A stretch of DNA of 64,000 bases from Pardosa pseudoannulata (taxonomy: Eukaryota; Arthropoda; Arachnida; Araneae; Lycosidae), in assembly GCA_032207245.1 (NCBI GenBank), contig CM063502.1, forward strand, positions 110,199,453-110,263,452. Reading direction: 5' to 3'. Below the pieces are notes generated by a model. That model had not been told where the DNA came from and did not search any database. It saw only the letters and a program-made list of their open reading frames with translations. The first letter of the stretch is position 1, and each line of letters opens with the position of its first letter. The translations under genes were made by a program, and so were the position numbers. Shown here one piece after another: positions 1-11,100 of the stretch.

Positions 1-169
1 CTATAAAAATTTGAACAAGTCTTGTACAGAGTGAACTGAAATGTTTTAGTTGAAAGTATTTATTACTTTCCTACTCCTATATTATCTAAATAAAGGTATT
101 TAGTCGTAGGACATATCAGTAATACTGTATTGTATGCTGTATAGTTATGTGCTAGGAGAAAAAGAAATT

Positions 170-600
170 GATTTGAGGAATTTGCAAATATGGGAGATTC
201 GAACATCTTAGAATTTTTCTGATAATTCTAGATTCGTAGATTCCAAAAATGTTCTCAAAAATGTAAAATACTGGGGCCATCATTTTAAAAATTAATTTTA
301 AAGATAAGCGAAAATCACGTGACATCAAATGCTCCGTGATTAATTGCAACGTCATAGTTCATGATATCCAATATTTTCTTATTGCTTGTAAGCGCGCACT
401 ACTTTCCGATTTTTGTTTTGGCAAGTTCTTAAAATTTTCTAGCTATCAAAATTTATTTTTATTTAAACCTGAAGGTTTATTTTATCGATCTCGAAAACTT
501 GATTATCTCAATTTGTTATAAATGTCTCTTCTACCTGGATTTACCAAAGGACAGTCGGACAACCTCCCGAAAATTGACAGCATGCCAATGTTTAGCATGA
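170..600 (+). mobile_element. 5'-end fragment of the THAP-type two-gene element
   Basis: Closely matches 56982-57395, starting from the terminal motif GAGGAATTTGC. The shared upstream block has CACGTGAC and TGATTGGT/TGATTAAT motifs and a CRE-like TGATGTCAT, resembling a promoter. The copy stops abruptly near 595. Confidence 0.6.
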
Positions 601-608
601 AAGTATGA
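522..608 (+). pseudogene. Truncated copy of the conserved MSLLPGF exon
   Basis: Reads MSLLPGFTKGQSDNLPKIDS and then MPMF before diverging to a stop at 606-608. It matches the first 24 residues of the exon at 57331 and shares its ~350-bp upstream sequence (about 170-521). A truncated copy of the two-gene element described at 56981-58796. Confidence 0.6.
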
Positions 609-713
609 GTCTATTTTTCCTTTGAGAAATATCCAATATTTTTATTATTACATAAATATTACGCAATAATCTGTAGTGTCACAAAACCCATAAATCATTA
701 TTTTCTTGAATAA

Positions 714-715
714 CA

Positions 716-783
<68 letters not shown>

Positions 784-794
784 GTGTGTGTGTA
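714..794. repeat. Compound (CT)n(AT)n(GT)n microsatellite
   Basis: Runs of CT, then AT, then TG in one block. Confidence 0.95.
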
Positions 795-1095
795 GGAATT
801 GGACACTAAATGCAACAGTGTCATTTGATTACACCTTTAAATGATATATGCGTTACAAAAAATAATAAACTGTTATTTTAAATTTAAAGATATTTTTATA
901 TTATAAAAAGAGGGGAAAAAGTTTAACATAAAGCAATTTACATAATAAATAATGATAAAAAATGATGTATATAATTATTATATACATTAGCAACTAAAAT
1001 TGAATCAACCAGTTATGTGTTTGATAAGACTAACAGGGTAATTAATTACATAAGTACTACTATAAAATTATTTAAATGCTGATTGCTATTATTTC

Positions 1096-1097
<2 letters not shown>

Positions 1098-1171
<74 letters not shown>
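1098..1171. repeat. (AT)n microsatellite
   Basis: About 36 uninterrupted AT units. Confidence 0.95.
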
Positions 1172-1173
<2 letters not shown>

Positions 1174-1267
1174 CCAAAAGTAAAAAAAATCTCTTAGAAA
1201 TAATATGCTAGTTCTTAAAAAGCCACTGTTGAAAAATAAATGCAAACATTGTTAAAATGATTTCTTC

Positions 1268-1345
1268 CCAAAGTTCCCAAAATTCCGGGTTTATTCCTCA
1301 AAATTCCCGGGTTTATTCCCACCTCTTCAAAATTCCGGGATTTTT
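1268..1345. repeat. Three short repeats with AAATTCC(C)GGG core
   Basis: Three imperfect ~24-bp units share AAATTCCGGGTTTATTCC-like sequence just upstream of the candidate REV7 promoter. This is a local tandem repeat or a possible factor-binding cluster. Confidence 0.5.
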
Positions 1346-1369
1346 ACATCTCTACCTGGGCGACGGTAC

Positions 1370-1640
1370 ACTATATAAATTCAGTACTACAGTTGGCGAA
1401 ATCTCTAAATGTGTGAACAGAGGGAAGCTGGTTTTGAAGTATAACCCTTCAAAACCAGCTTACCTCCGTTCACAGTGCGCATGCGTTGGAGTTTGGAGGT
1501 ACGCTGGACACAGACGCTTCTATCAAAAGTATATATAAACACTGTTGGTGTGTTTATTGTTTTTGTTGTCAAAAGTAGGGTCCTTGGGTCACCTGTTTAT
1601 CCGTAGTAGGAAACAAAGTACTCCAGTAACGATGGCATTG
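1370..1640 (+). promoter_or_regulatory. Candidate REV7 promoter / 5' leader region
   Basis: This stretch is richer in CpG than its surroundings. It holds TATA-like boxes near 1373-1379 and 1532-1540 and the palindrome TGCGCATGCG at 1476-1485, which is close to the NRF1 consensus. It lies 0.4-0.6 kb upstream of the first coding exon. A transcription start cannot be fixed from sequence alone. Confidence 0.35.
1413..1473. repeat. 26-bp inverted repeat upstream of REV7
   Basis: Arms 1413-1438 and 1448-1473 pair at 24 of 26 positions around a 9-nt loop. The NRF1-like palindrome follows at once. Confidence 0.8.
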
Positions 1641-2033
1641 GTTATAAGATCAGCTTTAAAAAAAGTGAACGAGGCATAATTTGAACATGCTTGGCTGAAT
1701 GCTGCTTAATACATTCTGTGTTTTGACATTCCCCGAAGGTGCTTTTAAATCTTTCTCATTGGTACCTCTGTAAGATGTGTCTCCTTTGGTATAGATTAGG
1801 TTTCTTCTAGAGTATTCGTTTATTATCTAAATATTTGATGAATTAGGAATGAGTTTGTGTTATAAAATTTCATTTATTAAACGAATTTTACCAGTTTTTT
1901 TTTTTTTTTTTTATAAATTTGTATATGTATTCCATGCAGATTTTGTGTTGCAAGTATCAGCTTCTTTACCAAATAATAATTTTTTTATTTACTGTTTATG
2001 TAGCATAATTTGAATGCAGTAGCCTCTGTAGAA

Positions 2034-2159
2034 ATGACAAAAGAAAGAAGTGGTGTCAGTGAGTTACTTGAAATAGTTTTTCATTACATTCTTTATTCAA
2101 AGAGGATATATCCTACAAGTCTATTTGAGAAAAGAGTTAGATGCAATCTACCTATATGG
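2034..2159 (+). CDS. MAD2L2: REV7 coding exon 1
   Basis: Encodes residues 1-42, the first HORMA helix and the YPTSLFEKR segment. The donor GTGAGA follows the TGG codon (phase 0). The open frame runs on to 2327 only by reading into the intron. Confidence 0.88.
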
Positions 2160-5100
2160 GTGAGAAACTTACTGTTTTTGTGTAATTACATTGAGTATTT
2201 AGTAAATATTTATATGAACTTGTCTCTTACTTGGAGTTTGAATAATGGAAATGCTTTGTTGAGTTATATATTAAATGTTAGCCATTGGAAATTTGTTTAT
2301 GTCACTTTTCCACCCTTTCCTTCCTGAACTAGAAATCATGTTTTTTTTTTTATATACTTTATATTCATACATAAAAGTTTAAATTACAGATTTCTAGTGT
2401 AGTATTCTCTTATCTGTGAATATCTGTTAAAACACTGCTTAAGCTTCCTCATTACTAGAAAACATTAAGTGAGAATAGGTGCTTATTAAAATCATTTGTA
2501 CTTCTATTTGGATTGGAAAGTTTTTGACAGTGTCTTCTGCTTTTAACCATTATGTCTTAAACATCTTCTTTGACAATTACTTTCAAAACTAAAATTAAGC
2601 TCTAAAACTGTCTTAAAAATTGTTTTTGCAATAAAATTTATAATTTTTTTTTAATAATTTTTAATTTTAAATATTTGAGTATATCTTTTTTACAGTTTTA
2701 GACTACACATATACCCCATATAAAACTCAAAACATGATTTAGGTTCAAGAAATTGCTTTGAAAGTGGTAAACAATTGTAACCTACACATGTAATGTAGAA
2801 AATATTTGAAAGAATCATTACTTAAAAAAATATAAATCTAACCAAACATTTGAATAAAACTAACCAAACTTTTAATATTTAAAAATGAAAATAGTCCTAT
2901 TGTCAGAAGTTACACTGCAAAACTAAATGTTAAATAGATTTACTCTCCATTTTGAAAACATATGAATAAATTTTTTAATTTTCTATGTTTTTAACACTTT
3001 AAACTAATAGCAGATGACAGTACTACACTTGAAAAATACATGTTTAAATCTATTTTAAGTGTAATTTGATTTTTCATGCTTATGGTCCCACATAATAGTA
3101 CTTATTTAAGCAACCCTTATAAATTGTCTAGCATTTTAATTATTACTCCATTTTAATGATAATTTTATATTATTTTCTCAAAATAATTAACATAAAAAAA
3201 TAGGATTGTCACATTGCACAAGGAGTTGCTTTTGCAGGAAAGTATAGGGAGAGACCCCTATACTTTCCCCTATACTGCTCACAGAATAGAAAATTTATTT
3301 TACATATATTTCCTTTTTATAAGTTCATAGATATCAGTTATACAGGAACTTCATTAAATACCAAACAATTTTTAATTGTGTTCATTAAAGGGTTAAAAAA
3401 TTGATTTTTTAAAAATTTAAATCGTATTTTTTTTAATTGAACTAGATTTTAAAATTTTTTTTGTAAACAGGATTTAAACATTTTAGATATAAATGAATTT
3501 ATACTGATAAAGGTAATATAATTTTGACCAATATGCAAAACATTATATTTGAAGCTATTTTCATGACAATAGCTATTTTTTTATAATATGAATAGATAAA
3601 CAAATTTCTATACAAACACATATGGTTCAAATCGAATGAAACCTAACATTTCAGACAGCAGGAATAATAGCATACTTTAAATCTCTTAAACACAAAAAAA
3701 TTATCAAATTTAAATTGAATTATCTTTTATTTTTGAAATCTGAAAATAAATCAAACTATTGCATCATGTTATTTTAGCATCTACTTTTAAACAACTATGT
3801 GCAATGAAGCTATTTTCTATTTTATAAATAAAATAAAATATTGATTTTATGACTTACCTATGTAGTAAAATATAGGTTCACATCATTACTAAAATTTTAA
3901 ACTTTTCATTTTAACCAAATATCTTTAATGAAAATTTGTAAGTATTAAAGATGTAAATATTTTACTTTAAAAATAAATCTTTAAGGTATTATGGATGAAA
4001 CATTTCTATTATGGATATTTTAAGATTGGAAAAAACTATAATAAAGCTATTTGAATATCCATACAATTGACTATTAAACTTAGGAGGATTTTTCTAAATG
4101 TTACATAATGTTTAACCCTTTCGCGCCTACTGTCATAAATACATGCCAGCAAGAAACGCACTCACTTCCCGGCCAACACACTGGCATGTCAGAGCGTTTT
4201 CTTGTTCATCCCCGACTGTCACATATGTGTGCCAGTATTGTGGAACATTTTAAAAACTATAAGTTTTGACACAAGATGGCATTGTATGTCCATATGGATT
4301 TAGATACATGTAGATTTTACCTTGTACTCAATAGGAGAGTAGTATGACACACATACAAGTGGGTTTTGATTATATAAACATGAGGGTAAAGGAATGTTTC
4401 CTATTGACATGTTTTATGACGGCTCTTTAAATTCCCACGTGGTGTTTGTTTATGTAAGCAGGGGAGTTTTATTTTTGCAAAAGCGTTGTGTATTTTGGTT
4501 TGCAGTTCAGTTTTTAGTACAGAATTAGATCTGACATTTGATTTTTTTCTCTTTTTTTTTTGGTAGATTTACGAAGTGTTGAAAGTGTTTAACTGAGCTT
4601 GAAATAGCAGAAATGACGCAAAATATTTCAGATTTTGATTCTGAAATATTTTAGGATAGTAGTAATAGTGACACTTTAATATATTCTGATTGTTCTTTCT
4701 GTTCATAATGGATCTAGTGATTCTAATGATGAGGAAGATGTTGGTGACAAAGATCATGATGATGCTTCGTTTTTTCACATTCCAGAAAAAATCCTCCAAA
4801 ATGGCAAATGAGTTACTAAGAATTCAAGGACTATAACTTAGGATTGTGTGTAGATCCCTGTTTTTAAAATTCTTCACACAAAAAAATAATTTTTTAATAA
4901 CATAGTATTCAGTTTTGTAATGTTAAAAGTCATTAAATAGTAAGTAAAGAATGAAAAAAAAAGGTATAAAATATATATTTAAATAAGAAATAGCCTAAGT
5001 AAATAAAGTATCTATAAACATATAATATAAATTCCATTCCGTTTAAATACTTTACGTAGCATTATTAAATAACGTGTTGCTACTTTGTTAATTTCATGAA

Positions 5101-8100
5101 TTTAGGCTTAATAGCATAAAACCCTCCGGCCCACGATACTCACTTGCGAAAGTGACTGCCGGCCTCAGAGGAAAGCGCAGCTTCCCGTCGCGAAAGGGTT
5201 AATATTCATAAATGTGTGATAACATTTAGATATTTAGATGTGGTCTTGTTTTTAATGCTCAGTTTTAAGATTAAAAGTTCATACTTTTTCATGATCATGC
5301 ATATTTTTAGTATAAAATTAAAACCTTATAGAGAATAATTAATTTTTTTTAAATTATTAGTGTGTAAAAAAACTGCATATTTTAAATTTCTTCTTAATTT
5401 CAATCCTAAAGAATAAAATTAATATTGTAAGATTAAAAAAAAAGTAGTTAGTTTTAAAGTGCTGAAATTTGTTACACATCTATAGGCACCTATGTATCAT
5501 TGCTAATTGACACCAAGGTTTTAAATATGATATATTTACTTTTTGAAACATATTTAAAATCTGCAGTATTAATTGAAAATATTCATTTAAATGATTTTAT
5601 CCATTCATTAAAAAGAATCACTTAATTTAAATCATGATTTAAAACAATTGTAGCAAAACTTTAGTTTTCATGCCTTTTGTACTCTGCAAAGTTTGTTTCA
5701 CAATTTTGAGAAAATAAATCCAAAATTTGAAAATTTTTGCTTAATTGTTAAATTGCATAGCTTAGAATGAGAATGCAAAAGCTACTTTTACATTATTAAA
5801 TGCATAAATTTTAGTTTACCCTTCATAATTTACTACTGCATTTATTTTTAATTTAATTTGCTCCATTTTAATGTAGAAACAAGTATATGTCATTATGTTA
5901 AATTTTTTTGGGTTGTTTTGTTTATGTGTGTAAACTGCATATTCGTGTACTTTGTGGGTAGTATATGAAATTTTAAAAACACGCTGTTGCTTCTGACAGA
6001 GGTGCCTGAATCTTGGCATGTCTGATTACATACCAAGCTTTTCTGAATCATTCAAATAAGTAGAATTTCAATATAGCAAGAAAAAATTTCTATTGAATTA
6101 CAATGACATATATTTAAGACTTTGAAAAATAGTATTATATGTGAAAATTCAAGATAAACGAAGTCGGGTATCAAGAGTTGATTATTTATGTATATAAATT
6201 TATTTTCCTATTGCTGTAGATTTTGTAAAAAGTTATTATCTTTTAAATGTTGCTGGCAATTTGATTACAGAAACATAACTATATAAAATAACTAATCTGT
6301 GTTTCTCCATTAACTTCATTTTTTTTTTACTGTTTTAGAAATGCAAGAATCCTGCTGTATGTTCCTACATTTCAAATTTTTTTGTGTTTCTTGAAAAATT
6401 TCTTGGGGTCGAACCCTCTCTTGATGTTGCATTTCTGGTTGTTGGAAAGTCTAATGAAATATTAGAAGAATTTGTGTTTGAAGTTCAGTATCCAAAAGGT
6501 CCTGATAAAGGGTATGTTCATATACATTAAAGTACATAGATTGCTAAATCATTCTGAAGAGAAACTATATTTTGAATACTCTATATTTTATGTAATGATT
6601 ATAATTTATCTTCTATGTATTCTGATTAAAAAAATAAACTGATGTATTTTAATAAATTTATTAAATTTTGGGTAATCAAATTGAAAGTCTAGCCTGTGTC
6701 ACTTCTAGGCCATAAGAATAATGTAATAAAATTCCTGTATTTAATATAATTACCTAATATATATGTCTCAGATTTAAAACTGTTCTAAATGTATATTTGT
6801 TATAGATACAAACAAAAAGGAAATAATTTTTTCAACCAATGATATAGGGAGTTAATGGTTGTTTATTATAAGTCTAATTTAACACTTGAGGAGAAAAAAA
6901 TTCTTGTGTACTGAACTAGTAACATTACATAGGAAGTGTAGATCATATCTGCTTAAAAGATTTTTATTTTACTGTAATTAAATTAACTATTAAAATTAAA
7001 TTTTAGTTTAAGACACCACTGTTTATTCAGTCAATGTAAAACTCTTACCTATGTTACATACTGTGCTTCTTATAAGTATTGTGGCAAACTTCTGAGGAAG
7101 ATAGGGCACACCAGTGTAAAGAATTACATAGAAACCTAAGGGTGAACATCAGAGGTAAGTGGTAACAGAGATCTAAAATGGGTAAGAAAATAACAGAATG
7201 ATTAATTTGAAACATTTATAATGAATATTCAACCGAATACAAATAGTGTATACTAAGTGCATGTCTATAATGTGACTGGTCATACACTATTCTATGCCCT
7301 TCGTACATCGCCAAGTGATGTTGTACATTAGAGCATTGGAAAGGACCATGAGGATTTCCTCATTTGAGCAGCATATGAAGAGCATGGAGTAGTATACAGA
7401 CAGTGAGCTTGCAAACATATACTTAGTGTATTCAATAACTGAGGACAATGGACAAGTTGTTGCAAGCATTTATTGAGAATGTCTCCCAAATAGACATCAA
7501 TAACACCTCAGTTTGTTTGCACATCTGCATCAAAATTTATGAGAGTATAAGTCATTTAGAAGTTTCAAGACAAGTAAGAGCAGGCCATAAATGACATGCT
7601 TGGTCATTAGGGAAGAAAGTGTGTTGGATGTAATGGAGACTGATTCAACGATTAGTATATGTACATTCCTTCTCAAATAAGAATGTCTCATAGCATTGTC
7701 CAGCATGTTTTGAATGCTGACTTTTTCTACACTTTTTGTCTCTAGTGGGTTTTAGTTACTGATCCCCAATGACTATCTTGAACATATTCACTTCACACCA
7801 TAGTTTCTGTAAGAATGTGCACAAGATGTGGATTTCCCAGCTTATATGTTTTTTTTTCATTGATGAGGCCACACCCAATAGGGATGGTGTATTCAATCAC
7901 CACAATTAGCAGTTGTGAACTGATGAAAACTCCTATGGTGTACAGCATTACACGATATAATATCACTTGAAAGTTAATGTGTGGTCAGGTTTGGTTGTTG
8001 ACTACTTAGTCAGGCTGTACCTTTTATCATCCAGGTTCTCTGCCACAAATTACCAGATTTTTCCAAAAGATTTTACCAAAGGAAAGGTCTAATATGTGGC

Positions 8101-11100
8101 TCTAACATGATTGGGAGCCATTTAAGAACTAGTCATTCCCACATCAATGAATTAGGCATGGTGCCAGGGAGGAGGGCCTCCCTGGCCCCCTTGTTCACTG
8201 CATTTATTGAGGTTTGATTTATTTTTTTGGGAGCCATTTAATGTGTTATGTCTCATGATCCTGTGGAGCTGAAATGGATCTCATGGCAAGACTCTGTGCA
8301 GTTGCTAAAAATTTTTTTTGTATGTTTGACTGTGTCTGGCAATCAATGCTCTATCAATGTCAGCTATGTTTGGCATTTGATGGTGTAAACTTCAAGCATC
8401 TGTTGCTGTATTGTGCAAGCATTCAAGCTATATTCATGTTGCATACCATTTGTATTCATTATATTCAACAAGTGTTTAAAATTAATCGCTCTCTTGTTTC
8501 CTTTCCCATTTTCAACCTCTTCAATCATTTACTTCTGACGTTTCCTCCCATGCATTGCTATGGAATTCTTCATCCTTCCTCCCCTAGAAGTGTGTTGCAA
8601 CATTTATATGACACACTGTATGTTAAGCTGGGGTTATTGTGCACCGTAGGTATCACAGAATTCTGTTTTTTTTTTTTCAATTATCCATCCAGATTTGGAA
8701 ATTATATCTTGAAGTGTAAAAATTTCTGCCATGGTAGTTTTAATTTAAAGAAAAAAATTAAATAAATTAAAAAGGCTTCTCATCAATCTTTCGTTATTAC
8801 TCGTGTTTTGTGTTTCAGCTGCAGACTGAGTATTGTATTACACTCAGCATTTCTGGTCATTGGGGGGGGGGGGTAGAAGAGAAAAGGTAATTCACTGAAC
8901 TATAAGTTTAGATTTTTGAACAGGTGTTGATTTGTGTAAGGGTAGTGTTGCGAGAATGCATTCTCACAATTCTTGTGAGTGTTTGTGGGCAATATTTTAC
9001 TTCTGTGTCTGGTTATTAATGTAATGCTTGTGTACTAGAAAACAGATTTATCATAAATAAAATATTTGATATTCAAGATTTAAAAATGCAATTCTAAGAA
9101 GGCTAATTTGTTTAACATCTAAAAGGGAGATTCTTCAAAAGATGTTTGTCAATTTTTTCATTTTGATTGTTAAAATTAAAGCAGTCACTGCTTTACTAAC
9201 AATTAAAATCATTACTTGAAATTTCTTACAATACTTTAAATCTAATATTAGTAACATGCAATCATTTGTTTTACATAATTAACTCTTTTTGATGACAAAT
9301 GATACATATTTGAGGAGATTTTAGTTGGAGGCACAATCACCTCTGATTAAGTGAAATTTTGAAAATCCCTATATATATTTCATGAAACATTTTTCTAAAA
9401 AATATTTCATTATTGTTGGATGTGTCTTTATGTCTCTCCTGTACAATATTAATAATAGTACAGCAGCCTACATATTCAAAACTTTAAAATCATTATACAT
9501 TTTATGGTAAATATTAACTACAGTCAAAAGTAATAGAAGTTGTGAAAGTAACAGTATTGGGATTTTAAATACTAAAACAATGATCAGCTAAAATTTAATT
9601 TTTTTTTCAGATTTCAACTTTTAATTCGAACATTATTTATATTTAACTATATTGTTGATATTTAATTTATAAGATGAGTTATATTTTTTTAATCTAATAA
9701 GTGAAAAAAATAGTGCTGGGTTTACCCAATACTGTAAAAAATAATCCTACCATCCCGTAATTGCTTATTTTGCATTTTCTAGTAAAACTTCTGCAAAACT
9801 TAAACTTGAGGAATTGCTGTCAAGTATAGCTCTTGCTCTGCACTGCGTGAGCACTTCAAGATCAAATTGCCAAGGTAAGTAACTTTAAATTAAGATATAA
9901 ATAGAATAAAAAAATTTTAACCATTTGAAAGTATAATTTTAAAATTTTCTGCAAACTTTGAATATTGCTTTGATTATTCATATGATTTTAATTGATAATA
10001 AGTGATTTTAAGATAAAGGAGTAGTGTTCAATATTTTATAAAAATTAAAATATTGACGTTTAGATTTGATTTTGAGAAAATTTGTGTAAAATATTACCTA
10101 TGATAGCCAATATGATCAACTTTTGCCTTGGATTTTAAGTTTTCCCACACTTTTTAAAAAAGCTTTATTAAAATAAAAGTATGTTTAAAAAAACTTTAAA
10201 GTACTAGATCAGTTTGTTTAAGTGGTCTGGCCACTGTTAGAGCCCTTTTTTCATAGTTTTAACTTTTAATACTAGTAATTGTTTTAAAATTCTTATAAGA
10301 AACAAAAATAAATATTAAATATGACTACTTTTCATTTGTTTAAGAGATATAAGGAAAATATTCCTCAAAAATTGCAATATTTTCAAGTTTAAAAAAGTAT
10401 TAAAATATGAATAATTTTCAGTTTTATAAACTGCATTCTACTTGTAATTGCATTCTGCATAAAACAGACTATTATTTAAACTCAATTTTTAATTTCAGTA
10501 TTGTTGAAAGCAAAAACTAAATGTAATCAAAACTTTTTTTCATAAAATTTAATTTTTATACCCTATTTTACTAGTAATAATAGTAAAATCTTCTAGTTTA
10601 TAATTTGATATAAGCGTTATACTATTATAAATCTGTGATAAAAAACTCTTTGCATTTGTATTAAATGTTTTTGAAATGTTTCTCATAATAGAAAGAGATA
10701 AAAAAAAGTTGAGAAAATGCTTTCAAATGTATTGCTCCTGTTCCGAAATACTGCTACTGAATGATGGTTAGTTGTGAGCTCAATGATCTACTGTTTTGTT
10801 ACACATGGGGTAATAAGACCTATTCTAATCAACTATGAACATCCATGCCAGCAGTAAGATTTGAGTCTACAAACTCTGGTACTGAAGAGCAGCACCCTAT
10901 GCATTCAGGAATCATTAAGCTGCTGCCTGCTGAATGATGTTCAAATGGGTAGGGCACTGCTCTTTGATACTGGAGGGGGTTTGAATTCTACTGCTGGCAG
11001 GAATGTTCATAGCCGATCAAAATCAGCTTTAACATTAGATAACTGGAAAACTTGCAACTCCTGTAATTCTTCCTGGTGTAATTTTGACAGTAATGTGTAA

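Larger units (their letters stand above)
6512..9782 (+). other. REV7 intron 2
   Basis: Holds a dead mariner-family transposase (7384-8415) and one copy of an interspersed repeat (8637-9350). The remaining sequence is AT-rich with nothing else recognised. Confidence 0.7.

Noticed and set aside
8274..8765. 163-codon ORF as a gene
   Set aside because: Only its first ~46 codons match the C-terminus of the mariner-type transposase; the rest is read-through into flanking repeat.
10861..11100. 79-codon ORF
   Set aside because: It runs across the inverted SINE pair.
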